Shown here: in pieces, positions 40,699-51,822 of the stretch | Numbering within the stretch: position 1 is the first letter of the stretch | How the letters are laid out: every line of letters starts with the position of its first letter | NCBI RefSeq assembly: GCF_034702125.1 | Contig: NC_085874.1 | Coordinates: 391,001 to 455,000, forward strand | Direction: 5' to 3' | From: Engraulis encrasicolus | Lineage: Eukaryota > Chordata > Actinopteri > Clupeiformes > Engraulidae | DNA length: 64,000 bases | Notes under the pieces: model-generated | Databases searched by the model: none | The model's input: the letters and a program-made list of their open reading frames with translations, nothing else | What the model was told of the DNA's origin: nothing | Program-made: the position numbers and the translations under genes

Positions 40699-40870
40699 TG
40701 GCAGCTCATACTCTGCGATCCATGTATGCTGGTTTCCTGTCCATCCCGAGGTGTGGAAGAAGTCAGCTGACCACAGGGCTTTTGCCTTCCGTGCACCCTC
40801 CCTATGGAATAATCTTCCTCTGCATAAATCCCGCTTGAAAACATTTTTGTTTTCATCTTATTATGGCAGG
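40699..40870 (+). mobile_element. L2-type LINE fragment, last part of the ORF
   Basis: Reads MAAHTLRSMYAGFLSIPRCG then, after a frameshift, RAFAFRAPSLWNNLPLH and SRLKTFLFS, which is the C-terminal end of L2-type LINE proteins. It joins in frame to the end of the LINE piece at 39554-39895 across a TA dinucleotide if that piece is flipped. Confidence 0.7.
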
Positions 40871-41477
40871 GAATAAAATGCATTGGTCTGATTGTTAATA
40901 ATTTAGGCTTAGGTTTCCATATCTTTTCTTTTGCTGTTCTCATGCAATTCAAAGCAAAATAAATATTTGCATAAAAAGATGGCAATATACACAGTTGTGT
41001 TCTTCTAATTTATTCAACACAATAATGCTGTGAACGGTTTTAGGGAATTCAAGGTTTCTAAAGAAAAGAACACCTTGCCTACTGTGAAGCATGTTGTGGA
41101 AAACTTCTGTTGCTAAACACGAAAATACTGAGCCGTGTCCTGACCAAACTCAAACCCAACTCTAACCCTAACCTGTCAGTAACCTGCCGTTTTACGTGTG
41201 TCAAGAACAGCGACACAAGCAGACCAAAACCACCCTAACCTAACAGCACCAGTTAACACGCACAGTCACAGTGCAGTCACGCGATAGACTGTTCAAGTTG
41301 GCATGTTATCCAAACACTTTGGATGATGATGCCAGAGATTCTTTAGGTATAGAGATATGCCAACATAATAGGTTTCTATGGGCACCTAACATGACCAGGT
41401 TCCGGTCTGCCTAAAGGGGCGTGTCATAATGCTCCTAGCATTGAATAGAACAGTCCTCAGGTCTGCCTAGGTCTGCC

Positions 41478-41828
41478 CAGAGCCATCTAATATCAGAGTT
41501 ACGCCACTCCCATAGACCTCTATGGACCAATCTTTCCACAGCAATGGCGGCTCTCATGGAGCCTCACGGAGCGTTAACATGGAAATCCCCATTGACTTTA
41601 GTTCTATTAGAAGTTACTTAGTTCCAGGAGGTGGCGGTAGAACACAGAAAATGTGGTAAAGGTAATGTAATTTGTTTGTACTTAATCTTTGTTTGGTATG
41701 TGATGGTTCTGTGTTAGTTTCCAACGAACAGAAGTTTACTGTTAAGAAACATTTTAATCTACGCGAATCACATCACCAACCGACTTCCTGGTCCCCGGTT
41801 TGCGCAACTCTGTTATTAGATGGCTCTG
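41478..41828. mobile_element. hAT-type MITE with an 8-bp target duplication
   Basis: Terminal inverted repeats CAGAGCCATCTAATA...CAGAGTT at both ends (one mismatch in the first 20) and a perfect 8-bp direct repeat GGTCTGCC at 41470-41477 and 41829-41836. An 8-bp duplication with CAG-type ends is diagnostic of hAT. At 351 bp without coding sequence it is non-autonomous. Confidence 0.85.
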
Positions 41829-42103
41829 GGTCTGCCTAGGTCTGCCTAGGTCGGCCTAAAGGGGGGTTTCCTCCCCAATTATAGAACCCGGAAACAATGG
41901 GCCAATGGAACCTCTCTCTCTCTACTCTCTCTGATGATGCCATGTTGTAGATGTAAATGAACAAGTAGGCCTATTCATTACATTTCAGTTGCATTTGTTT
42001 TAGTTTACAACTCCTTCTTTGATCTAATAAGCAGATAAATAAAGCTTGCTAAAACACGAAATTACAGTGGAGATTGAAGAATTTTGAACACAACTGCACC
42101 TAC

Positions 42104-42427
42104 GGGCAGTCATGGGTGAGCGGTTAGGGCGTCAGGCTTGCATCCCAGAGGTTGCCGGTTCGACTCCCGACCCGCCAGGTTGGTGGGGGGAGTAATCAAC
42201 CAGTGCTCTCCCCCATCCTCCTCCATGACTGAGGTACCCTGAGCATGGTACCGTCCCACAGCACTGCTCCCCATGGGGCGCCACTGAGGGCTGCCCCCTT
42301 GCACGGGTGAGGCATAAATGCAATTTCGTTGTGTGCAGTGTTCACTTGTGTGCTGTGGAGTGCTGTGTCACAATGACAATGGGAGTTGGAGTTTCCCAAT
42401 GGGCTTTCACTTTTCACTTTCACTTTA
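42104..42427 (+). repeat. tRNA-derived SINE, copy 2
   Basis: Same head, B box (GGTTCGACTCC) and body as the copy at 32455, with only scattered differences, and a (TTTCAC)n-like 3' end. It sits in the TLR5S-TLR5M interval, 3' of a hAT MITE. Confidence 0.8.
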
Positions 42428-42554
42428 TATCTATCATGACCAAGTCAGTGAAGTGAACCCATTATTTAATTGCTCAACAACTGTTTGAGCTGACCCTATG
42501 TGTTTTTTTAAAATAATAATAGGATTAAAACAGTAGGCCTATGTAAGACGATGT

Positions 42555-43080
42555 CATTACATGTGGAGAAATCAGAATGTGTTTTATTTGGTACCAAACA
42601 TAAGATAAAAAAGGCCTAAGAGTTAAAAGTCACATGTACTGTAGGGCCTAATGGTAATGATATTCAAACAAAGTCAACAGTCACTTACTTAGGTTTAACA
42701 CTGGACCAGACTTTGACCGGGCATTCAGTTGTATAGAAGCTATTAAATAAAAGTGCTTTCAAATAAATAAAAAAATTGTACCGTAACACAAGGCAATTCA
42801 ATTTTAAAGTTAAAAAACACCTTATCAACACTTGTGCCGTGTCATTTTGACTATGCTTGTTCAGCATGGTACAGTGGCCTGACAGTGAATTCAAAAATAA
42901 AATACAGGTTATGCAGAACAACATGATCTGTTTTATATTATATAAACCATTTAGGTATCATGTCACTCTTAATGATTTTAAGAAAGTGCATTTTCTGCCT
43001 GTAAAGCTAAGGGTTGAACAGTTAAAACTGAATCACATGTTCAACATTATCAATGGGATAGCCAAGGAACAATCGATTAC
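42555..43080 (+). mobile_element. Degenerate non-LTR retrotransposon fragment (reverse-transcriptase 3' part)
   Basis: Plus-strand translation reads ECVLFGTKH, TVTYLGLTLDQTLTGHSVV, YRNTRQFNFKVKKHLI and FLPVKLRVEQLKLNHMFNII, with stops and shifts between. This is the palm/thumb-to-C-terminal region of a LINE reverse transcriptase (the VTYLGLTLD motif is characteristic). Not functional. Confidence 0.65.
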
Positions 43081-44045
43081 TTTTTGGGAGTGATTGGGTC
43101 AAAGGTTAAGGTCAAGGTCACGAAAAGGTCAAAAACATAAATTGAGCCGTTTTTTTATGAAATTTAGTGGAATGATTGGTCATGACCCAAGGAACAATCC
43201 ATTACCACAGTGGGTTTACATACAGTGTTGAATCTCGCCCTCCAACCCGTGCCTGCAGTTGACCTAGGGAGCGCTGTCGAGACAGCAGAGCTCATAAGGC
43301 TGGCGCTAATAACTGACAATTGTGCTCGCTGTCGGCTGAAACTTGACAATATTACTGTAAGTTCTGAGAAACCAATGTGGATTTCAATGAAATGTACAAT
43401 AACCTGGGAGTTATGTCCTTCTGATTTCCTACAGCTTTGGCATTTATGAGTCAGGCTCCGCTAGCATCTTGCTAACAAAATTGCTTTACGGCCGTCGTGA
43501 TCACAGCAATGCAGCCGGACGACCAATCCAAACGCAGTGTGTGAAGCCACTCGTGACGTCATATTGACAATAAAGACGTATTTTACAAAGATCCAGCGAG
43601 TTTAAACATTCAAACTAAGTGCTGTTTGAAAGGGTAATCTATCCTGCCTTTTGGAAAAATAAAATGAAACGATGATACCAATTCTCTCCCAAAGCAATGG
43701 CAGCATCGTGGTTGAGCTCCATGGGACCCCATTCATTTCAACAGCCTCTGCGCTCCTTGGCGCTCCTCTGCGCTGTCTGGATGGCGCCACTTAGTGGACA
43801 GTACCACCCGGAAAAAGTCGCGAGATTCCTCTCTCGTACTACCCATAAACACTCTCTGCGATTACTTTTTGGGAGTGATTGGGTCAAAGGTCAAGGTCAA
43901 GGTCACGAAAAGGTCAAAAACGTAAATTGAGCCGATTTTTATGAAATTTAGTGGGATGATTGGTCATGACCCAAGGAACAATCGATTACTTTTTGGAAGT
44001 GATTGGGTCAAAGGTCAAGGTCAAGGTCACGAAAAGGTCAAAAAC
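43066..44045 (+). repeat. About 125-bp repeat with AGGTCA clusters, three copies
   Basis: Copies at about 43066-43205, 43857-43985 and 43981-44045 (the last truncated; the last two in tandem). Each holds GATTGGGTCAAAGGT, an AAGGTCAAGGTCACG core and AAAAGGTCAAAAA. The 650 bp between the first two are different sequence, partly CpG-rich. All lie within 1.4 kb upstream of the TLR5M coding exon. Confidence 0.75.
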
Positions 44046-44458
44046 GTTTTTCTTTGCCAAGCACTATATGCCAGAACAACGTGTGCATGCTGAATTGAAT
44101 AAGAGATCAAGACTGGGCCAAAAATGTAATATTACGATATTCCGGTCCGATTTAAATGAAACTAACACCAAAATTTGGAGAATGTTATGCCCCACACTCT
44201 GAGGATGGCCAGAAAAAAATAAGTGGCGTAGGCAAAGGTTTGCGCTCTACCGAGTGCCTGTTCTAGTTGTATATGTTTGTACAGGTATGTCTTGTTTCCA
44301 ACATGATGGAAAGGATTTACGCTTTTACATGTCATCCCTTGGATACCCATTGTCTTTGCCATATCCACAAATAAACCAAACCAAACCAAAAAGAAACTGT
44401 AAATTTTTAGACCTACCGTAACATCACAACATTTTCACATTGTTCTCTCTGTTTCAGG

Positions 44459-47429
44459 ATGACTAAATGCAGGACAATATCCACTCTGTTACTTGGGGCT
44501 GTCATATTCCTTCATGTGGCGAAAGGCACTCATCAATGCATTATAGACCAGCACTTGGCATTCTGCAGTTCAAAGTCTCTAACTCAAGTGCCACAACTGC
44601 CATCCCGTGTGACACATGTGGACCTGAGTTTGAACCGCATCAGTCACCTCTCTGAGGACTCTTTTAAGGGAATGGAAAGCCTTGTGTATCTCGACCTCGG
44701 CTCACAGCGTTTGGAACGACTCTTCATTAAGAATAATGCTTTCAGAGGATTGCAGAACCTCACGTATCTTCACTTAGGAGGCAACAGGAACATCCACATA
44801 GAGGAGGATGGTTTTCAGGGACTAACTAATCTCAGGACTCTTATTTTGTTGACTTGTGATTTAGATAAGAGCATTCTCTCTGGTAGATACCTGCAACCTC
44901 TGGTATCCCTTCAGGAGCTTGATCTCTTTGGCAACAAAATAAAGAGCTTTGAACCAGCCATGTTCTTCCAGAATATGACAGCTCTCAGTAAAGTAGATCT
45001 TTCCCTGAACCGTGTAAAATTTATTTGTGAAGAAGATTTGGCTGGTTTTCAGAATAAACATTTTCAGTTACTGAGTTTGTCCTCGACTGGCCTTGATGAC
45101 ATGAATCAGTGGGGATTTAACTGGACACAATGCGGAAACCCCTTCAAGAGCATGTCCTTCGACACCCTGGATCTATCACTAACTGGGCTGAATACAATTG
45201 AAGCAAAGCTGTTCTTTACAGCAACCGAGGGCACCATGATCAACAATCTAGATCTCAGCTCAAACACCATGGGCGCGGGATTTGGAACCAGGAACATAGA
45301 GGACCCGGACCTACTCACATTCAGGGCTTTAGCATCTAGCGGCATTCAAACCATGGACCTCTCCAAAACCTTCATCAGCATTGTAAAAAGCTATGTGTTC
45401 AAGTGGTTCAGTGACCTGGTGATCTTGTCTTTGGCCGGAAGTAAGATTAGCCAGTTTGAGAGGGGTGCGTTCACCGGACTCACAAACCTTCAAAAACTGA
45501 ACCTCTCAGATAACCTCATTGGAGCGATTTACTCGTACACGTTTCAAAATTTGCCCAACCTTTTGGTGCTAGACCTGACAAATAACCATATTGGCGCTGT
45601 TCAGTACGACTCTTTCTCAGGGTTGTTCAATTTGATTGCATTGGATCTCACTGGGAACGCTCTCTCCTCAGTGTACCAATTTGCCACCTTGCCCAATCTC
45701 TTAGACTTACACCTTGATGACAACAAAATCAATTCAGAATATCAACTGGAGGATATTGCAAGCAACGTGTTGCGAATCAGACTGAATAGCAATCGACGGG
45801 TACATTTGGAGGTCCTGTATAAAATACTGTCCAAATGCTCTAACATTATTGAACTTGACTTGTCAGAGAATGTCATGCCCTACTGCAATATCAATTCAGA
45901 ATATTCAATACCATCTAGTAACAACTTACAAAGGCTGTACCTAAACAACACTGGCCTGAAGTTTGTCTGGGAAAGAGGATCATGTTTGAATATTTTTGAT
46001 CAACTTCATAGCCTGTCAGTTCTTTCACTTCGTGGGAATTTACTGCAGTTCCTACCAAACGGAATTTTCAAAGGCCTAACTTCCCTACATGATTTGGACC
46101 TGTCCTACAACTCCTTTACCCATCTTCCACGTGGTTCCTTCCCAGCAAGCCTTAGGTGGCTGAGCCTTGCCCACAACTCTCTGGGAACCCCAGATCCAGA
46201 GCTCTTCCAGACCCTCAGCTTCCTTGACCTGAACAGCAACCTTTTCCTCTGCGACTGTGACCTGTTAGAGTTCCAGACGTGGCTCAACCACACCAATGCC
46301 ACGCTGTTCCCCAGCTATTCCCAAATGCAGTGCAGCTTTCCGGAAGCACTGCGAGGAGTGTCGCTCTCCAACTTCAGCAGGGATGTACAAGCCTGCGAGA
46401 AGGATGACGAGCAGCAAGTGCAGGAGCTGCGGCTCTTGCTGTTCATTGGCTGCACCACCGTAGTTATGGTTACCATTCTCCTCAACATCATCTATGGCCG
46501 TTTCCGTGGACGTGTCTTCATGCTGTACAAGAAGCTGAGAGCTCAGGTCATTGAAGGACTGCCCAAGGAGCCTTTGCCTGAGAACCACCAGTACGATGTC
46601 TACCTGTGCTTCACAGGTGTGTATGTGTTTCAATTTTAGAAAATAGCCCACTATATTCCAGTGTGTATGATGAATATATTTGCATTTTCTGTCTAAAATT
46701 AAAGTTATTGTTATTATAATTATTTATTTTCAACGATTACTTAACCCTGCAAGGGAAATGTAATGGCATTTTATGAAGAATTTGACAGTGACAAAGCTGA
46801 TGGAAATCTGCCTTTGTCTGTCTCTCTCTCTTTTATCTCTATTCCTCCATCCATCCATTTGTCCATCCATCCTATCAGAGAGTGACTTCACCTGGGTGGA
46901 GGCGGCCCTGTTGAAGAGGCTGGACTCTGAGTTCACCAAGCAGAACCAAAAGGGTTGGCAGCAAAATGAGAACCAGAATGAGAATGAGATTGAGAACGGG
47001 CACCGATTCCGCTGCTGCTTCGAGGCCCGCGACTTCCTGCCCGGCGAGGACCATCTCAGCAACATCCGCAGCGCCGTGTGGGGTAGCCGCAAGACACTGT
47101 GCGTGGTCTCCCCGTCATTCCTGAGGGACGGCTGGTGCCTGGAGGCCTTGGCCATCGCCCAGAGCCGCATGCTGGAGGAGCTGCGCGACCTGCTGCTGGT
47201 GCTGGTGGTGGGGCCCATACCCTACTTCCGCCTCATGAGGGTCCAGGCCATCAGGGCCGTCCTGAAGGACAGGGAGTACCTGACGTGGCCCGAGGACAGC
47301 CAGGACCTGGAGTGGTTCTTCCACCGGCTCGTGGGGAAGATCGCCAAGAACTCAAAGGTCAAGGGTCAGCAGGGAAACGGGGGCGGGACAGATGTGGCGT
47401 TGCAGGTCGTCAGGCAGGTCCAGACGTGA
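44459..47429 (+). CDS. tlr5: Membrane Toll-like receptor 5 (TLR5M), two coding exons
   Basis: Flagellin receptor signalling through MyD88. Exon A (44459-46616) ends after one base of a codon; the intron (46617-46878) is GT...AG; exon B (46879-47429) restores the frame, giving 902 residues. Signal peptide about 1-23; leucine-rich repeats; capping cysteines CDCD in the C-terminal cap; membrane helix about 657-680; TIR about 712-873. The TLR5 signature GAGFGTRNIEDPD is present. TIR box 1 is YDVYLCF, box 2 is RDFLPG (770-775, with the BB-loop proline at 774), and box 3 lies around FLRDGWCLEAL. An Asn/Glu/Gln-rich insert (about 746-759) precedes box 2. The ATG follows an acceptor (TTTCAG, AG at 44456-44457), so the 5' UTR is in an upstream exon. 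Order and orientation next to disp1 match the human TLR5-DISP1 locus. Confidence 0.92.
46617..46878 (+). other. Intron inside the TLR5M TIR domain
   Basis: Donor ACAG|GTGTGT and acceptor CCTATCAG|AGAG after a pyrimidine-rich CTCTCTCTTTTATCTC-type tract. Phase 1: joined codon G+AG gives Glu, so box 1 reads CFTESDFTW. Human TLR5 coding sequence is, to my knowledge, a single exon, so the intron is a lineage difference. If retained, the frame runs only seven more residues before a stop at 46639. Confidence 0.85.
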
Positions 47430-47534
47430 TAAGACTTGATAGCTACTATGATCCGTATTTACTTTCAAACTTAACTCTCTCTTTGTCTCTAGCCTTGTCT
47501 GTCTGTATTTCAGGACAGAATTGAAAGGGGTTGT

Positions 47535-47880
47535 AATGATGATGGAGTAGCAGGTAGTCAGACAGACTCAGATGCGATTTCTGAAGTGCCTTTCTTTGCA
47601 AGTTGATGAGCCACTTATGGTACAGTGCATTAAAAAAACATTACAGGGTGAAAAAAACACTTGGTGTTACCGAAAAACCCCAGGTAGTCCGGCAGGAACA
47701 CACTTCATAGACGGATATGTGTGTACTCTTTACAGCTCTCTATGTCTCTAGCATTCTCCATCTCTGGGGGAAGGTGAAAGGGGGATGGGACAGATGTGGA
47801 GTTGCAGGTTGTCAGGCAGGCTCAAGCGCGATTTCCTTAGTGCCTTTCCTTGCTAGTTGATGAACCACTTGAAATGACTT
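47535..47880 (+). repeat. Diverged copies of the TLR5M 3' end in its 3' flank
   Basis: The last coding stretch (47385-47425: GGGACAGATGTGGCGTTGCA, GTCAGGCAGGTC) recurs at about 47787-47825 with few changes. A second shared block (AGTGCCTTTC, then CAAGTTGATGAGCCACTT or AGTTGATGAACCACTT) occurs at about 47577-47612 and 47840-47872. So the 3' flank contains at least two partial, out-of-frame copies. Confidence 0.6.
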
Positions 47881-49769
47881 AAAGGTAGAACGTGTATTTT
47901 TCTTGAAGTAGCCCATTTCCACAATATATGCTGCCCATTCACAAAGGCAATCTTTTTAGTATTTTAGTAGTAATAAAAAGTATTGTCCACCACCATCTAT
48001 GTTTAAGTATTCATTATATAATTATATACAGTACATAAAACTAGAAATGCACTCAGAGAGTGCAGACCTCCAACAAGGAAGCTGTTTGTTAGAACATTTA
48101 ACTACGTTACACCGATTTTTATTTGAAGTCTTTCTGCCTCTTTTTGTGGAGCTAGAAACTGTCAATGTCAATATTCACCCTGTCTCACAATTCAATTTTC
48201 AGTAACTAGTGGCGTCTAGCTTTGTAGGCTAGAAGAATCTTTGGTGAAGGTGAAGGTGAAGAATCTTTTTAAAAATACTGGTTCCGGTTCGTGATCTGGA
48301 TCACCACCAAAATTTAAGCAATTGTTCATTGGTCATTTCCAACAACTACACAAAGTTTCACCCAAATCAGTTCACAAGTTTTTGAGTTATCCTGCAGACA
48401 AACAGACAGACAAACCCACACGACCAAAAACATATGCTCCTTGCCAGAGGTAAAGATGGATCTTCTCCATGTCTGCCATTTTGAATTTCCAGAAATAGAC
48501 AGCATTAGCTCCAAGATGCACTGTACTTTGGTCTGACCAGTACATACTGGTTTATCACTTAGCAGATTACTTGGTAGTAATAGTTATTACTGTAAATTAG
48601 GAATAAAGGTGCAATGCGCATGCATACTCTGACCACAATCCTGCATACTCTACCTTTAATAAAGGGAAATAATTCACTCTGGTCATAACACGGTAAAATG
48701 GATTTCTGTAATGTGCCCTTTTATAGTGTGATCCTGATGTAGGCTACACCTACTGTAATCTGTTCACAATTGTGTGTCTTTGTCATATGTCATATTTTGA
48801 TCAATTCCCGAGTTTAAATCAAAGAGTAATTTAACTTAATGCAAAATGTGGGAACTTTTGACTATTGACTTTTGTGTCCTCTTTCAAAAGTTGAATGAAT
48901 GTACAAATGCAAGATAAGTGAACTGTTTGAATGTACTGTATGTGTGAATGTGATCTAGGAATAGGCTGATTTTTGAGGATGTTTTGCAATGTGTTATGTA
49001 TAAATAGAGCTGTTAGTTTTTGTTTATGGTCATTACATTTCTTTCTTTTCATGACACAAGAGGGCACCAAAACCTTAGCAATTGCAGCTTTGCACCCAAA
49101 TTAAATAAATAAATGAATCTGTTCATAACGATAGCCTACTTAAAAAAGTGGCTTTACAAGTTACAGTGCACATCAATAGTGACTGCACCCCTTTTGAACA
49201 ATACTTATTATACCTGAACCATGCCGCAAGGGGAACATTTGTCACCATTTCTGCCGCAGATAATTAATGTTAACAGCACTTTTAAAAGGATGGATGGATT
49301 TTCATCAAATTTCGTATGCTAACAGTACCATAGTAACAGGCACATGAACTGAACAGATTCAGAAGCTAATGATTTCAAGATGTCTGACCTTCAAGATGGT
49401 TGACCTTGGGTTTGCGCTGTAACTTTTGACGTGGAAAGATTTGCACCAAGTCTTGTTGTGTGCTAGAATCCCATAATAGGTACATGAACTGATTACATTT
49501 TGGAGGCCAATGCTTTCAAGATGGCCTACTTTCAACATGGTTTTTAGTTACTTGAGTGGGTGACATTTCCTGAAATGGGCATTTTGGGACTGAAATGCTG
49601 AAGATGGCAGTATTACTACTTGAGATTTGGGATATAGAGGGAAAAAAAACTCTTGCAATTGGGGGTGACTGCGTAGACCTAGTTTGCCCACCATGTCTGA
49701 CCCATACAAGTCAGGAAATTCAGTGTTTTGAAAATGGGTGACCGTACGCCTCTGCATCCACAGTGAGTA
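47881..49769. other. Gene-free interval after TLR5M
   Basis: About 48060-48430 resembles a widespread fish repeat (GATCTGGATCACCACCAAAA and GAGTTATCCTGCAGACAAAC words near its 3' end); 49180-49560 has loosely repeated TTCAAGATGG-type phrases. AATAAA at 47972 and 48602 are candidate late poly(A) signals for TLR5M. No exons seen. Confidence 0.4.
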
Positions 49770-51822
49770 CAGTATATCACGAAAGTGAATACACGCCTCA
49801 CAGTTTTTGCAGATTTGTGAGTATATCTTTTCATAGGAAAGCATTACAGAAATGTCACTTTGACACAATGATTAGTGACCTTTTAACAACATATTTAACC
49901 GCTTCAATTTCTTGTTCACTCAATCAAAAACAAAATACAGCCATTAATGTCTGTGACTACTGAAGCAGATCATGATATTCTCCATAGGATTGCATTCAAA
50001 TCTCACACCAATATATTTAAGCCAGATGCACACTCAAAATGTAAAAGTTCAATGCAAAGAAAGGTTGAAACGCACACTGATGACCTCCCTTTTAATGCCT
50101 TTTCATTTCGAGACGATTCGAGGCAACACAGCCCCTTCTCTACCGGATTTTAATCTGGAGTGTACTCACTTTTGTGAGTAGCCAACATGTTCAAACATTA
50201 ATGGCTGTATTTAGTTTTTTCTGAGTGAGCAAGAAATTTAAGCGGTTAAATATGTTGTTAAAAGGTCACTACTCATTGTGTCAAAGTGAAATTTCTGTAA
50301 TGCTTTCCTATGAAAAGATACACTGTGTGCAGAATTATTAGGCAAACATGTTTTTTGACCATATTGTCTTTTTATGCATATTTTCCAACAGCAGTCTATA
50401 TGAACATGAAAACCTATTGGATTTAAGCATTCCAGGTCATGCATATTTGTATAATAAGATGGGGGTGTGGTCGAAGGTGCCCAACACCTTAGGCTATATC
50501 AGGTGTGCATAATTATTAGGCAAATTTGTTTTCTTCTGGGAAAATGGGCCACAAAATAGATCTAACAAACTCTGAAAAGTCTATAAACAATTTTGAAGTG
50601 TTCTAGAGGGATGTGGCTGTCTTGAAATTAGCAAGATGTTGGTCACGTTCGCACAGAACTATCAGATGCACTGTTACAAAGTCATCAGTCTCTTAAGAAA
50701 TGTCACTGTCAAACATTGAGAAGAATTTAACATGAAACTACAAAAAAATATTACCCTGCAGTCCTATCATATTCCATAACAGAAACCACCACAGAGTGTC
50801 CAGAAGAACAGGGTATTTATTGAGCGCTCAGAGACATGGCCAAAGTGATGAAGGGATGACACCAGACAACCATTCAACAAGTTAATTAAGTCAAGACTGG
50901 GTCAAAAATACCTTGGGACAGAGTTTTCAAAGGTATTATGGACTTGGGAAAGTGACTCTTGACAGACAGGGTGGATGAACCCATGGCTGGATCTTTTAGA
51001 GGGAGAAAATTGCATCTTTTACGAAGACAATGGTATTTATGCAGTAATCTGCTGGTATTTGAGTGGAACTCAGGAACTGATCTGAGTGTGCACATTACTG
51101 ATCTAGCCATAGGCTCATCAACCGATGTCCATTAACAGTCACTTTCACTAGTTCATAAAACCATTGAAAAAAACTGTCTAAAGACATTTCTTGACCCAGT
51201 CTTGACTTATGTTTCTTGTTGAGTGGTCTTGAGGTTTCAGCCTGTTTTTACCTTGGTCATGTCTCTGAGTGCCTGAGAACAATGTTCTTGTGGACACTCG
51301 ATGTAGGTTTCAGTTCTGGAATATAACAGCACTGCAGGGTTATAATAGTTTTGTGGTAGTTTCATCTTCAATTCTTCTCAATCTGGCAGTTACTTTGTGA
51401 GCACATGTCATGTGACACTGATGGCTTGTAACAGTACATTAGATGGATGTGACCAATATTTCAAGACAGCCACACCCCTCTAGAAGACTTCAAAATTGTT
51501 TATAGTCTTTACAGAGTTTGTTAGATCTCTTTTGTGGCTCATTTTCCCAGAGGAAAACAAAGTTGCCTAATAATTATGCACATTCATTTTGCCCTGATAT
51601 AGGGTATTGGGCTCCTTCGATCACACCGTCTCTTATACCAATATGCATGACCTGGAATGCTTAAATCCAATAGGTGTTCATGTCTGTAAAGGGTGGTGGT
51701 GGACAAATGCATAAAATGGACGATATTGTCAAAAAACTTGTTTGCCTAATAATTCTGCACAAAGTGTATACTCATAAATCTGCAAAAACTGTGAGGGCTG
51801 TACTCATTTTTGTGATATACTG
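49770..51822. mobile_element. Tc1 derivative (outer), interrupted by a second element
   Basis: TA at 49768-49769 and 51823-51824. Ends: CAGTATATCACGAAAGTG (left) and its inverse (right). The interior (about 49950-50150) is a sense fragment of the same Tc1 transposase as at 38695. The right terminal repeat is split at 50320 by a 1,446-bp insertion. Removing the insertion plus one TA restores the family consensus GAAAAGATATACTC. Confidence 0.85.
50321..51766. mobile_element. Fold-back Tc1-like element nested in the outer Tc1 element
   Basis: Ends CACTGTGTGCAGAATTATT and inverse, bounded by TA (50319-50320, 51767-51768). The two halves are inverted copies of each other (about 50321-51002 and 51105-51766) around a roughly 100-bp spacer. 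Each arm carries the 5' part of a degraded transposase gene: the left arm reads MGHKIDLTNSEKS and later VKTGSKIPWDRVFKGIMDL, as in the AATTATTAGGCAA family of Tc1-like transposons. No intact coding sequence. Confidence 0.85.
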
